The position numbers and the translations under genes were made by a program. The notes beneath the pieces are model-generated. The model saw only the letters and a program-made list of their open reading frames with translations. It searched no databases and was not told the DNA's origin. Shown in pieces: positions 27,409-35,594 of a DNA stretch of 64,000 nucleotides. Position 1 is the stretch's first letter; each line of letters opens with the position of its first letter. Source of the DNA: Coprococcus sp. (lineage in GTDB: Bacteria > Bacillota > Clostridia > Lachnospirales > Lachnospiraceae); contig JAAWDY010000044.1 in the NCBI GenBank assembly GCA_022793995.1, positions 31,014 through 95,013 of the forward strand, given 5' to 3'.

Positions 27409-27549
27409 TCATCGCCGAATAGGCGATTGCCTTTCTTTTACTGACTTGAACTGTGAACTGTTCTTTATACCAAGCTTTTCACTAAACCCGGGATTCTTTT
27501 CCATTTTCTCAAGTATCCGTAACAACCGCATCCTCTTTACCGTATCCAT
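27409..27549 (-). CDS. Small 46-aa basic protein
   Basis: A 46-codon gene beginning MDTVKRMRLLRILEKMEKNP and continuing with SEKLGIKNSSQFKSVK. It is basic and predicted helical at its start. GGAGG precedes the ATG at proper spacing. The 3' end runs through an ATCGCC/GGCGAT hairpin that encodes the last residues. I do not know its function; a purely chance ORF is possible but the ribosome-binding site and position argue for a gene. Confidence 0.55.
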   Translation of the reverse strand: MDTVKRMRLLRILEKMEKNPGFSEKLGIKNSSQFKSVKERQSPIRR

Positions 27550-27551
27550 AT

Positions 27552-27643
27552 TTCCTCCTGTTCTATCGCCGCCAGGCGATTTAAAATCAGGTATCCCGAG
27601 TGTACACGAGGGGTTCCTCCTGTTCTATCGTCGCCAGGCGATT
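27552..27643. repeat. Pair of 30-bp direct repeats with hairpin cores
   Basis: The sequence TTCCTCCTGTTCTATCGCCG and its continuation occurs at 27552-27581 and again, with one change, at 27614-27643. Each copy contains an ATCG(C/T)C...GGCGAT inverted repeat. The first copy includes the ribosome-binding site of the 46-aa gene, so the second looks like a duplicated leader. Confidence 0.75.
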
Positions 27644-27657
27644 CAGACCGCTTGCAC

Positions 27658-27686
27658 TTGCCATATCCCTATGAATCCGGTATAAT
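27658..27686 (+). promoter_or_regulatory. Promoter of the HTH gene
   Basis: TTGCCA and TATAAT are exactly 17 bp apart, 105 bp before the ATG of the HTH gene. The leader holds a TTACCCCCTGGGGTAA palindrome (about 27727-27742). Confidence 0.7.
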
Positions 27687-27790
27687 AGGAGCACTTGATG
27701 AGGTACTTCACGAACCTAGTGCGAGTTACCCCCTGGGGTAATAGGAACGCTTAAATTTTTCAAATTTAATAAGATAAAGGAGACCGCACC

Positions 27791-28306
27791 ATGGGTAAGC
27801 AATCTACCAGAGAAAACAAAAACATCTACCAATTATGCCGGGAAGAACAAGGTCTGACCCGCGAAAAAGCAAGCGAACAGATGACGGGCGTCTCCGCCTC
27901 CCGGATTGAAAAAATAGAATACGAACTTCAGGACCCTACACCTTATGATGTCGTCCAAATGGCCGATTGTTATAAGAGGCCGGACCTTTGTAATTACTAT
28001 TGTTCCCACAAATGCATGATCGGAGACCGATATGTGCCGGAAATCGAGGTATCCGAATTATCCAATATCATTTTAGAGACGATCGCAAGTTTAAACGAGA
28101 TCAACCCTCTCACCGGCAGGCTGATCCAGATCGCCCGCGACGGTAAAATCACTGACGACGAGATCCGAGATTTCGCATTCATCAGTAAAAAACTGGACGA
28201 GGTTTCCCTTGCGATTGATTCACTAAACCTGTGGGTCGATAAAACCGCCAGTGAGAATAAAATCAATATCCAGCTTTTGAATTCTGAAAAAGAACGGCTG
28301 AAATAA
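27791..28306 (+). CDS. XRE-type helix-turn-helix protein
   Basis: A 171-aa protein with an N-terminal Cro/CI-type helix-turn-helix (about residues 12-60; LCREEQGLTREKASEQMTGVSASRIEKIE). It is followed by a short Cys-rich segment (RPDLCNYYCSHKCMIG, about 66-81) and a helical C-terminus (about 90-170) that could dimerise. AAAGGAG precedes the ATG. The three cysteines close together might bind a metal. The target is not visible; it may regulate itself from the palindrome in its leader. Confidence 0.85.
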   Translation: MGKQSTRENKNIYQLCREEQGLTREKASEQMTGVSASRIEKIEYELQDPTPYDVVQMADCYKRPDLCNYYCSHKCMIGDRYVPEIEVSELSNIILETIASLNEINPLTGRLIQIARDGKITDDEIRDFAFISKKLDEVSLAIDSLNLWVDKTASENKINIQLLNSEKERLK

Positions 28307-28313
28307 TGACAGC

Positions 28314-28346
28314 GGGCAATGCTCTTCATTACCGGAATCATTGCCC
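28314..28346 (+). terminator. Hairpin terminator after the HTH gene
   Basis: GGGCAATG and CATTGCCC form an 8-bp stem, followed by TTTGCTCTT, 8 bp after the stop codon. Confidence 0.65.
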
Positions 28347-28425
28347 TTTGCTCTTGCGCCTGACTGCCTGACCGCTTCCCCGTTTCCCTCACGCGTTTCT
28401 TACGATTCTTGCTTCTGAATGATTC

Positions 28426-28842
28426 TTAATAATTCTGCAGCTCGCTAAGAATATGCTCCACATGCCGAATCGCTTCCGCCACCTGTTCGTGCGCCTTATT
28501 AATACGGTCCTGAACCATCCAGTCTACGACAAACCCATCAAAGAACCAGTCGGCAAACGAAAGAAAATCACCTGTCTCGATATCCAGATTATAAAACATA
28601 CTCACATCTCTCAGTTCTTGGCTGAACGCTCTGAGATCGTATCTTGCCTGCTCCATATTCTGTTTTGCATCGTCCATCTTAGAATGCTTGAGCATGGTGG
28701 TGATAAATCCTCCACCAAACATATCCCAAATTCCCCAGTTTTTCGCGCTATTCAGATCTTCCTGCGCCGCCCGGAGGCTTCCAAGAGCCCTTCTGCCCGC
28801 GTTTATCGCTTCCTGCTTTTCTCTTTCTAAATCATATGCCAT
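28426..28842 (-). CDS. Helical cytoplasmic protein, unknown function
   Basis: A 138-aa protein. The start at 28842 follows GAGGGGTGA; an ATG at 28884 lacks a site. It is mostly charged helix with a coiled-coil-like beginning (ERE...EAINAGRRALGSLRAAQEDLNSAK) and a Gly/Trp-rich centre (WGIWDMFGGGFITTMLKHSKMDDAK). The central motif is one I associate with a family of short Firmicutes hypothetical proteins, but I cannot name a function. It stands alone. Confidence 0.7.
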   Translation of the reverse strand: MAYDLEREKQEAINAGRRALGSLRAAQEDLNSAKNWGIWDMFGGGFITTMLKHSKMDDAKQNMEQARYDLRAFSQELRDVSMFYNLDIETGDFLSFADWFFDGFVVDWMVQDRINKAHEQVAEAIRHVEHILSELQNY

Positions 28843-28966
28843 ATTTTCACCCCTCGCATTTTTTATAACACGATTATAATCCATAAGTATGACTGAATAA
28901 ACCGTTATGTTATGGAAATAGGGCTCTTTATTCCTCGGTTTTTGATAAAATGAGAGGGAATATAAA

Positions 28967-28995
28967 TTGTAATTCCGCGCTGCTTATGGTAAAGT
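28967..28995 (+). promoter_or_regulatory. Promoter of the cyclophilin gene
   Basis: TTGTAA and TAAAGT are 17 bp apart, 43 bp before the ATG. The surrounding GAATATAAATTGTAAT block recurs exactly at the promoter of the PilZ-like gene (35439-35475). Confidence 0.65.
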
Positions 28996-29037
28996 ACTCT
29001 ATGAAAAATCTTATTCTACAATAGACCGGAGGTTATC

Positions 29038-29709
29038 ATGAAAAAATTATTCACTTGTTTCTTATGCATCACTCTCTTTACCGTTTTTCTTGCGGGATGC
29101 GGATCAAAAGAGACTGACGACACACAGAAAGACAACTCGCAGAAGGACAACAACGCAAAAACAGAAGAAAAGGACACTGTTTCAAAAGAGAAAGATGGAG
29201 ATGGGAATCTGGAAGGACTTCATCATGTAGAGATTGAGGTAAAAGATTATGGGACTATAAAACTGGAACTGGACGCCGACACCGCCCCCATCAGCGTCAC
29301 GAATTTTATCCAGCTTGCAAAGAACGGTTTCTACGACGGTCTGACGTTCCACCGGATTATAAGCGGTTTCATGATCCAGGGAGGCGATCCGCTGGGAAAT
29401 GGAACCGGCGGTTCGGATACACATATCAAAGGGGAATTTTCAGAGAACGGTGTGGAAAATGATATTTCCCACAAGCGGGGTGTGATCTCAATGGCAAGGG
29501 CCAACGACCCGGACAGCGCCTCTTCTCAGTTTTTCATCGTTCATGAAGACAGTCCGCATCTGGATGGAAACTATGCCGCGTTCGGCCATGTGACGGAAGG
29601 CATCGAAATCGTCGATGAGATCTGCAAAAATACGCCCGTGCAGGATGGCAACGGAACCGTAGCTCCGGAAGACCAGCCCACCATTACGTCCATAAAAGTA
29701 GTGGATTAA
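29038..29709 (+). CDS. Cyclophilin-type peptidyl-prolyl isomerase, lipoprotein
   Basis: A 223-aa surface lipoprotein with a cyclophilin domain. The signal peptide ends FLAGCG (lipid Cys about 21), followed by a Lys/Asp/Glu-rich linker (about 24-60). The cyclophilin domain (about 65-220) has [22 protein letters not shown] and [26 protein letters not shown], the core catalytic segments. It would speed folding of exported proteins on the outer face of the membrane. It has its own promoter and is followed by a hairpin. Confidence 0.92.
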   Translation: MKKLFTCFLCITLFTVFLAGCGSKETDDTQKDNSQKDNNAKTEEKDTVSKEKDGDGNLEGLHHVEIEVKDYGTIKLELDADTAPISVTNFIQLAKNGFYDGLTFHRIISGFMIQGGDPLGNGTGGSDTHIKGEFSENGVENDISHKRGVISMARANDPDSASSQFFIVHEDSPHLDGNYAAFGHVTEGIEIVDEICKNTPVQDGNGTVAPEDQPTITSIKVVD

Positions 29710-29731
29710 AAAGTCCTTACTATTTCAAAGG

Positions 29732-29748
29732 GGGTACAAATTGTACCC
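29732..29748 (+). terminator. Palindromic terminator after the cyclophilin gene
   Basis: GGGTACAAATTGTACCC is a near-perfect palindrome followed by TCTTGTTT, between convergent genes. Confidence 0.6.
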
Positions 29749-29754
29749 TCTTGT

Positions 29755-31086
29755 TTATTGTCTGTCAAACGAAGGATATATTTTTATTACAATTAAAACT
29801 GCCCCCAAAAGTATACAGGGAATCCATATCTTCAAATCCAGAATCATATTGATTACAGGCTGTGAGATCTGCGTGGCCGCATCGTAACCGGATAACTCTA
29901 AAAATCCCCCAACGATAAGGAAAGAAAACGCACCGAAAAATTTGCGCACAAACGTACTGACAGAATTAATAAAACCGGCATGCGCATTGCCAAAATGAAT
30001 CTCTGTGTAGTCGGTACAATCAGGGATCAGTGAAAAGCAGCCTGTGTTGGCACATGTCAGCCCCAGTGTCGTGACCGTACTCATGAACATAACCATGATC
30101 GTGCCTGCATTTTCCCGCAGAATAAGAAGCACCAGCGCGGAGCCTGCCTGCAGAAGCATACTGAGGCATATGATACGAAGTTTGCCAAATCTTTTCAGAA
30201 GATAAGGCATAAAAGGCATTGCGATAAAGGTGACAATGATCTTAATGACAGAGATCGGCGCAAGAAGACCGACATTTTTCACTACATATTTTAAATAATA
30301 CATGCTGATTGTCGCATTAAATGAAATTCCCATGTAAACAAAACCAAGCAAAAGCCCTGTGCAGAGTACTGCTTTATTGCAAAACAAAAGGTGCGCCAGT
30401 TCTTGAAACGTCGCCTGCTTTTTGGTCGGAATCGAATTGTAGTAATCCGTCCTGCGGGCGCTGTTAGAGGCGATAAAAGCACTGAAAACACACAGAGAAG
30501 CTACGATTGCCGCGGCCGCAAACCAGCCTATTCGTACACTTGTGAAATGTGAAACGACAGGGACCGTAAAAAGTCCTACCGCGGAAGTCGCGAAAGCGCC
30601 TACGATCTGACGGGATGTGAGAAGAAGATTACGCTGATGCGGATCCCGGGACATTACGCTGTTGAGTGCCTGCCATGGAATAGTAAATTCTGTATAAAAT
30701 ACGGAAAATAAGGCGAGCACGACCAGATAATACGCCATACGGACATGCTCGGACCCCGGTGGCACAATAAATAAAAGCAATATTGTTACAGCCCATAAAA
30801 GCGAGCCGAATATCATATGCGGGCGGTATTTTCCAAAACGTTTTGTATTTGTGCCATCAACAAACCGTCCGATGATTGGGTCGTTCACAGCATCCCAAAT
30901 TGAAAGGAACATATTCCAGAATCCTACCGCCGCGATCGGCAGCCTGCCCACATCCGTCATAAAGTTCATACTGAACTGTTGCTTAAACTGATTCGGCAAC
31001 GTACCCGCCAGGGCGCCAAGACCATAATACACGATTTCCTTTTTACTCAATTTTCCGGAAGAACAACAGCTATTATTTTTGTTCAT
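29755..31086 (-). CDS. GPH-family transporter
   Basis: A 443-aa multi-helix symporter of the GPH family, with the conserved early pattern FWNMFLSIWDAVNDPIIGRFVDGTNTKRFGKYRPHMIFG. The start at 31086 follows GGAGGT at good spacing. It is the end gene of a block with a regulator and, divergently, an M20 amidohydrolase and an MFS transporter. An operator-like 15-bp sequence upstream is identical to one at the amidohydrolase promoter, so the two are probably co-regulated. The cargo is not evident; a small amide or glycoside is possible. Confidence 0.85.
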   Translation of the reverse strand: MNKNNSCCSSGKLSKKEIVYYGLGALAGTLPNQFKQQFSMNFMTDVGRLPIAAVGFWNMFLSIWDAVNDPIIGRFVDGTNTKRFGKYRPHMIFGSLLWAVTILLLFIVPPGSEHVRMAYYLVVLALFSVFYTEFTIPWQALNSVMSRDPHQRNLLLTSRQIVGAFATSAVGLFTVPVVSHFTSVRIGWFAAAAIVASLCVFSAFIASNSARRTDYYNSIPTKKQATFQELAHLLFCNKAVLCTGLLLGFVYMGISFNATISMYYLKYVVKNVGLLAPISVIKIIVTFIAMPFMPYLLKRFGKLRIICLSMLLQAGSALVLLILRENAGTIMVMFMSTVTTLGLTCANTGCFSLIPDCTDYTEIHFGNAHAGFINSVSTFVRKFFGAFSFLIVGGFLELSGYDAATQISQPVINMILDLKIWIPCILLGAVLIVIKIYPSFDRQ

Positions 31087-31115
31087 CAAATATACCTCCT
31101 GCGTACATTTCAATG

Positions 31116-31143
31116 ATTAAATAATATACTATTTAATAAATAA
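31116..31143 (-). promoter_or_regulatory. Operator-like sequence upstream of the GPH transporter
   Basis: ATTAAATA and TATTTAAT form an inverted repeat, and CTATTTAATAAATAA (31129-31143) is the exact reverse complement of the sequence at 32822-32836 before the amidohydrolase. It lies 43-57 bp upstream of the transporter start. Confidence 0.55.
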
Positions 31144-31256
31144 TTTCAATTATAATAATAAATATATTTATAAAATATCCTATATTCTACTTTATGCATA
31201 AAAATAGCAAAAAGCATTCGTGCAAAATACACAATGCTTTTTGTTCATAAGTTCTC

Positions 31257-32606
31257 CTATAATAATATTTTATAAATCCGGCTGGGCCTGCCTTTGGAAT
31301 AACTCTTTTTCTCGGAGGTTATCTCTGCAAATCCGCTCTTTAGCAGTGCATTTAAAAACCTGTTTGCGTTTGCGATCGTCACCTGGAGGGAAGACGCAAG
31401 GTCCTGGGTCGTAAGCTCCTTTGTCCCCAGCATCTCTGTTACGGAAAAAATACGCTGAATCGTAGTAACGGAAAGGCGGGACGCCCTGGAGGCGGCAAGG
31501 ACGGACGCGGGGACTTCTTTACGTTCGTTCGATGTACCGGCCGTCTCAAGTGGACCGACCAAAACCTCGTTCTGGTTTATCATATAAGACTTTTTATTCC
31601 TCTGCGCGATCTTGGACGCGGCTGCCGCGTTATTACGGGCTTTTATCACATTGGCGCCAATGCCATATCCCACCTGAATATCAATGCCTGTCCGTCCAAA
31701 TACAAATGTTTTCAGACAACAGGCTGTAAACTGATTTGTAATCTCCTTTACAATTTGTTGCGTCGTGTAGATCTCATAGCCATACAAAACCTGGCGTATC
31801 ACAAGATTTGTCGTATGTTCCTGCCCAAACTCTAACAGACATTGTTGAATCTGCAGGTTGACGGGATTAATGCCCGTCGATTCTTCAAACGTCAATGCAT
31901 CCGAAGTAATATGCAGTACAGCCGGAAGATCCAAGTCCATCTGGGCCAGCCTTATATCGCTCGTAAGGAGCTGCATGGTATCGATGACGGTATCGATCGT
32001 CGGATAAATGTAGGAACAAGGAATTCCCCTTTCTTTCAGCTTTTCATACGCTGTGGCAAATCGGCACGCAATATGGTCCGCTTTATTTTCATTGATTAAA
32101 GATACAGCATTTTTTACAATATTTTCTTCCGCAGCCATCATTACATCAATCGAGGTGTGCTCTATAATCTGTGACTGTCTGTCTGAAAAACGGTAGTTTG
32201 CATGTATAAATTCTTCCGCGTTTTCAGGAGTCTGCCTTTGCGTGTCTGTATCAAACCAAAGCGAAAAATCAAGTATGACACGTTTCAAATCGATGGACCG
32301 ATTTTCATTGATTAAGAAGAAAAATTCTTTATAATACTCCAAAGAACGTGCATAGATGCATTGCATTGGTTTCCGGGGGAGATCGTCGACCTGGGAGATC
32401 ACTCTCTTTGAGAAAAGGCCTGTTACGCAGAAACCGTCATATTGATCATAAAATCTTCGGTAAAGAGACGGTAGTTCTGCGATCGATTCATATTCATAAA
32501 AATCAAGCGTACAAAGATTGTCAAAATTATAATCATAATATTTCAAAAGCTGTTTGATGTGTTCGCAATAATGTGCCGCGGAAAGAAACAGTATTTTCGG
32601 CTTCAT
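31257..32606 (-). CDS. Unusual transcriptional regulator, winged helix at C-terminus
   Basis: A 449-aa regulator of a type I cannot name. ATG 32606 follows GGAGG. The N-terminal 130 residues resemble a PrpR-like sensor fold. The middle (about 300-350; VFGRTGIDIQVGYGIGANVIKARNNAAAASKIA) resembles the last strands of a GGDEF/GTP-cyclohydrolase-III-like domain without catalytic GGDEF. The last 70 residues are a winged helix (TTQDLASSLQVTIANANRFLNALLKSGFAEI) ending in a typical GRPSRIYKI wing. It lies between two transport/hydrolysis genes carrying the same operator-like sequence and probably controls both. Confidence 0.75.
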   Translation of the reverse strand: MKPKILFLSAAHYCEHIKQLLKYYDYNFDNLCTLDFYEYESIAELPSLYRRFYDQYDGFCVTGLFSKRVISQVDDLPRKPMQCIYARSLEYYKEFFFLINENRSIDLKRVILDFSLWFDTDTQRQTPENAEEFIHANYRFSDRQSQIIEHTSIDVMMAAEENIVKNAVSLINENKADHIACRFATAYEKLKERGIPCSYIYPTIDTVIDTMQLLTSDIRLAQMDLDLPAVLHITSDALTFEESTGINPVNLQIQQCLLEFGQEHTTNLVIRQVLYGYEIYTTQQIVKEITNQFTACCLKTFVFGRTGIDIQVGYGIGANVIKARNNAAAASKIAQRNKKSYMINQNEVLVGPLETAGTSNERKEVPASVLAASRASRLSVTTIQRIFSVTEMLGTKELTTQDLASSLQVTIANANRFLNALLKSGFAEITSEKKSYSKGRPSRIYKILL

Positions 32607-32638
32607 AAAAGTTACCTCCAAATATTAGGCTGGATTGT

Positions 32639-32668
32639 ATTGTAACATAAGGAAACCCTTTTTGTAAA
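32639..32668 (-). promoter_or_regulatory. Promoter of the regulator gene
   Basis: On the minus strand TTTACA and TACAAT are 18 bp apart, 33 bp upstream of the regulator ATG. Confidence 0.55.
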
Positions 32669-32773
32669 TCGGATGAAATTAGTTTTAATATTGTCTGATC
32701 CGCCCTTTATAGGCAGTTTACACAAAAAACACGTGGAAAAATAATAAATTATAACCAAAAATTTAAAATTGTA

Positions 32774-32802
32774 TTGACATATTCCAATATATTAATTATA
32801 CT
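32774..32802 (+). promoter_or_regulatory. Promoter of the amidohydrolase/MFS operon
   Basis: TTGACA and TATACT are exactly 17 bp apart. The operator-like palindrome starts 2 bp after the -10 box, so a bound repressor would cover the transcription start. Confidence 0.8.
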
Positions 32803-32803
32803 C

Positions 32804-32833
32804 TTTAATAAATAAAATATGTTATTTATTAAA
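32804..32833 (+). promoter_or_regulatory. Operator palindrome at the amidohydrolase promoter
   Basis: TTTAATAAATAA and TTATTTATTAAA form a perfect 12-bp inverted repeat with a 6-bp spacer. The second arm plus TAG matches the sequence in front of the GPH transporter. Confidence 0.65.
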
Positions 32834-32844
32834 TAGGAGGAAAA

Positions 32845-34032
32845 ATGGAATACAATCATATTTTCATGAAACGAGCGTATGAGATAGCGGAGGAGCTAAT
32901 CCAATATCGCCGACACTTTCACCAAAATCCGGAAGTCGGGATGAATACAACAAGTACGGCAGCTTTTGTTGCAGAGAAGCTAGAAGAGATGGGATATGAT
33001 CCCCAGCTTGTAAATGAATGCGGCGTTACGGCAACAGTAGGAAAATCGGAGGGGAAAGTATTACTTCTCAGAGCAGATATGGACGCTCTGCCGATGCAGG
33101 AGGACAGCGGTCTGGAATTTGCTTCCCAGGTTCCGGGAGCAGCTCATTGCTGCGGACATGACCTGCATACGGCAATGCTCCTCGGCGCCGCAAGAATTTT
33201 AAAAGAAGAAGAAAGCTCTTTGGAAGGCACTGTAAAGCTTATGTTCCAGCCGGCAGAGGAAAACATGCAGGGAGCCCGCGCAATGATTCAGGCAGGCATC
33301 CTGGAGAATCCTACGGTAGATGCAGCGATGGCAATCCACGTAAACTCGATTGCAGTGTGTGGACGCCTTCTTGTGTTTGCAGGTCCAACTTGCGCTTCTT
33401 CCGATCTGTTTAAGATAACGATCAAAGGGCATGGCGGCCACGGGGCAAGACCGGAAGAGACCGTTGATCCGCTGAACGTTATGGCTCATATCCACACTGC
33501 GCTTCAGGAGCTACAGGCAAGAGAGCTTCGTGCCGGCGAGACTGGCGTCCTCACAATCGGATGCATGAAAGGTGGCTCGACCTATAATGTAATCCCAAAC
33601 GATGCGGTGATGATGGGAACGATCCGTACTTATAATAAAGAAATTCGGGAAATGCTCATCACCAGAATGCAGGAAATCGCCACCGGCGTCGCAAAAGTGT
33701 TCCGTGCAGAAGCTGCCGTTGTGTTTAGCGACAATTATACAATCCCACTTGTATCAGACAAAGATATGGCGGTGTTTGCGGTAGATTCCTTGAAAAATAT
33801 ACTTCCAGAGGAGCAGGTTCTTCCAATGCGCAAGTCGTTCCCAGGCTCCGAAGATTTTGCCTTTATTGCAGACAAAGTTCCGACACTTTTCATCGTATTG
33901 GGAGCTACGATACAAAAAGGCGTGGAATACGGACAGCATCATCCAAAGGTCCGGTTTAATGAAGAATGTCTTCCAGTAGGGGCGGCAACTTACGCATATC
34001 TGGCTTCGGAATGGCTGAGAAACAATAAATAA
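32845..34032 (+). CDS. M20-family amidohydrolase
   Basis: A 395-aa metallo-amidohydrolase of the peptidase M20D type (hippurate/aminoacyl hydrolases). Zinc-binding elements are visible: RADMDALPMQED, AAHCCGHDLHTAML (Cys and His about 100-106), PAEENMQGARAMIQAGIL and the C-terminal SFPGSEDFAFIADKVPTLFIVLG. It would split an acyl or amide bond of an N-acylated amino acid. It is followed 43 bp later by an OFA-type transporter and likely shares its promoter. GGAGG lies just before the ATG. Confidence 0.9.
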   Translation: MEYNHIFMKRAYEIAEELIQYRRHFHQNPEVGMNTTSTAAFVAEKLEEMGYDPQLVNECGVTATVGKSEGKVLLLRADMDALPMQEDSGLEFASQVPGAAHCCGHDLHTAMLLGAARILKEEESSLEGTVKLMFQPAEENMQGARAMIQAGILENPTVDAAMAIHVNSIAVCGRLLVFAGPTCASSDLFKITIKGHGGHGARPEETVDPLNVMAHIHTALQELQARELRAGETGVLTIGCMKGGSTYNVIPNDAVMMGTIRTYNKEIREMLITRMQEIATGVAKVFRAEAAVVFSDNYTIPLVSDKDMAVFAVDSLKNILPEEQVLPMRKSFPGSEDFAFIADKVPTLFIVLGATIQKGVEYGQHHPKVRFNEECLPVGAATYAYLASEWLRNNK

Positions 34033-34075
34033 CTCCGAAATAAGGAGTAAAGATTACGAGATAAGGAGATTCGTT

Positions 34076-35353
34076 ATGGAAAAGAAGAGAGAAAAGATTC
34101 ATTATGCATGGTTTATTTTAGGGGCGTGTGTTTTAATCAACACAATCGTACAATCGCTGGTAATGCAGGTCAGCGCACTGTTTATTCTTCCAATGTACAA
34201 CGACCTGCAGATTCCAAGAACACTTCTTTCATTACAAAGTGTTTTGATAACCGTTGGAGCGGTGATCAGCGCACCTTTCTGGGGGAAGATATATAAAACA
34301 AAGGATGCGAGAAAATACCTTCCACTGTCAGTTGCCGTCACTGCCATCTGCACGGTCGGACGAGGATTTATGCCAAATATCTGGTGTATCCTCCCGCTTT
34401 CCTTTGTCAAAGGTATCTTCTTTACAGGAAGTACGCTGCTTCCTATCTCCGTACTCCTTACCGCGTGGTTCAAGGAAAAACGCGGACTTGCGATCAGTAT
34501 CGCGACAATTGGAACGAGTGTGGGAAACGTAATCTTAAATCCGGTCGTGGAAAAGATCATCTCTACATATGGCTGGAGAACGGCAGATATTATAACCGGC
34601 CTGTTTATGCTTATTTCAACAGTACCTTGTCTTTACCTCGTGATCCGTAACAGACCAAAGGACGTAGGACTGCTTCCCTATGGAATCAAAGATCTCGCGG
34701 CATTAAAGGGCGGCACGCAGCAAAAACAGCAGAATTTAGAAGGTATGACTATGGCCCAGGCGCTAAAATCTCCGATTTTATATCTGTTTTTGTTCGCAGT
34801 TATGGCTATGACATTTGCAAACGGCGCGGCTCTTCAGACGCCAACTTACCTGGCGGATATCGGATACGGAACAGCGGTTGCGGCAAAAGCAGCATCGGCT
34901 TATGCCGCGGTAGGAATTTTCGGTAAATTAGTCTTAGGAGCAATCGTAGATAAATTTGGTGAGAAAAAAGGCGTTATTTATATCTGTACTGTGACGACGA
35001 TTGCATATATTTGCTATATCTTCGCATTAAACAAAGTAGCGTTTATTGGACTTATCTTCTTCTATGGACTTTCCACAGGAATGGTGTCTGTTATGCCTAC
35101 GCTTCTTACCAGTAAAATCTTTGGAAACAGGGATTACGGTCCGATTTACGGTATTGTTGTATCGGTAAATCGTTTTGGAGGCATTATCGGGAATGTTTTG
35201 GTCTCAATTTTGTTTGATATTACAGGAAATTATTCGATCATCTGGCCGGCATGCGCTGTAATGATTGTTCTTACGTTGATCTCTATCCTGGCATGTATAT
35301 CTATGTCAAAAAAAGTTCAGACCTCAACTGAAAACACCGTAAAAGCGGTATAA
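34076..35353 (+). CDS. MFS transporter, oxalate/formate-antiporter-like (OFA) family
   Basis: A 425-aa, twelve-helix MFS protein. The N-terminal KIHYAWFILGACVLINTIVQSLV helix and the LGAIVDKFGEKKGVIYICTV loop match the OFA branch of monocarboxylate transporters. Downstream of an amidohydrolase, it may export or import a carboxylate released by that enzyme, or the acylated substrate. A strong terminator follows. Confidence 0.85.
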   Translation: MEKKREKIHYAWFILGACVLINTIVQSLVMQVSALFILPMYNDLQIPRTLLSLQSVLITVGAVISAPFWGKIYKTKDARKYLPLSVAVTAICTVGRGFMPNIWCILPLSFVKGIFFTGSTLLPISVLLTAWFKEKRGLAISIATIGTSVGNVILNPVVEKIISTYGWRTADIITGLFMLISTVPCLYLVIRNRPKDVGLLPYGIKDLAALKGGTQQKQQNLEGMTMAQALKSPILYLFLFAVMAMTFANGAALQTPTYLADIGYGTAVAAKAASAYAAVGIFGKLVLGAIVDKFGEKKGVIYICTVTTIAYICYIFALNKVAFIGLIFFYGLSTGMVSVMPTLLTSKIFGNRDYGPIYGIVVSVNRFGGIIGNVLVSILFDITGNYSIIWPACAVMIVLTLISILACISMSKKVQTSTENTVKAV

Positions 35354-35378
35354 AAAATGTAAATGATATAAAAGAGAC

Positions 35379-35418
35379 GGCGAAAATTCCGAAAGTTCCG
35401 GAGTTTTCGCCATTTTTT
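35379..35418 (+). terminator. Hairpin terminator after the MFS gene
   Basis: GGCGAAAA pairs with TTTTCGCC, with TCCG/CGGA extending the stem, then a run of six T (35413-35418). Confidence 0.88.
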
Positions 35419-35446
35419 CTTTATCCTTGGTATTTTAGAATATAAA

Positions 35447-35475
35447 TTGTAATCCAACCATGCTTATGATACAAT
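35447..35475 (+). promoter_or_regulatory. Promoter of the PilZ-like gene
   Basis: TTGTAA and TACAAT are 17 bp apart, 119 bp before the GTG. The block from 35439 (GAATATAAATTGTAAT) and the TGCTTATG in the spacer are identical and equally spaced at the cyclophilin promoter. Confidence 0.7.
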
Positions 35476-35594
35476 AATTCTGCGGTAAATCACATTCACA
35501 TTCAAATACTCCGTATTGAGTTGATCAATCGGGTTGCCCCGAATGCAATTATAAAAGTTTAGGAATAACCAGGAATGAAGGTGGGAGAAAAATA

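Noticed and set aside
35480..35594. c-di-GMP riboswitch ahead of the PilZ-like gene
   Set aside because: The leader is AT-rich and shows no GEMM-type core that I can find.
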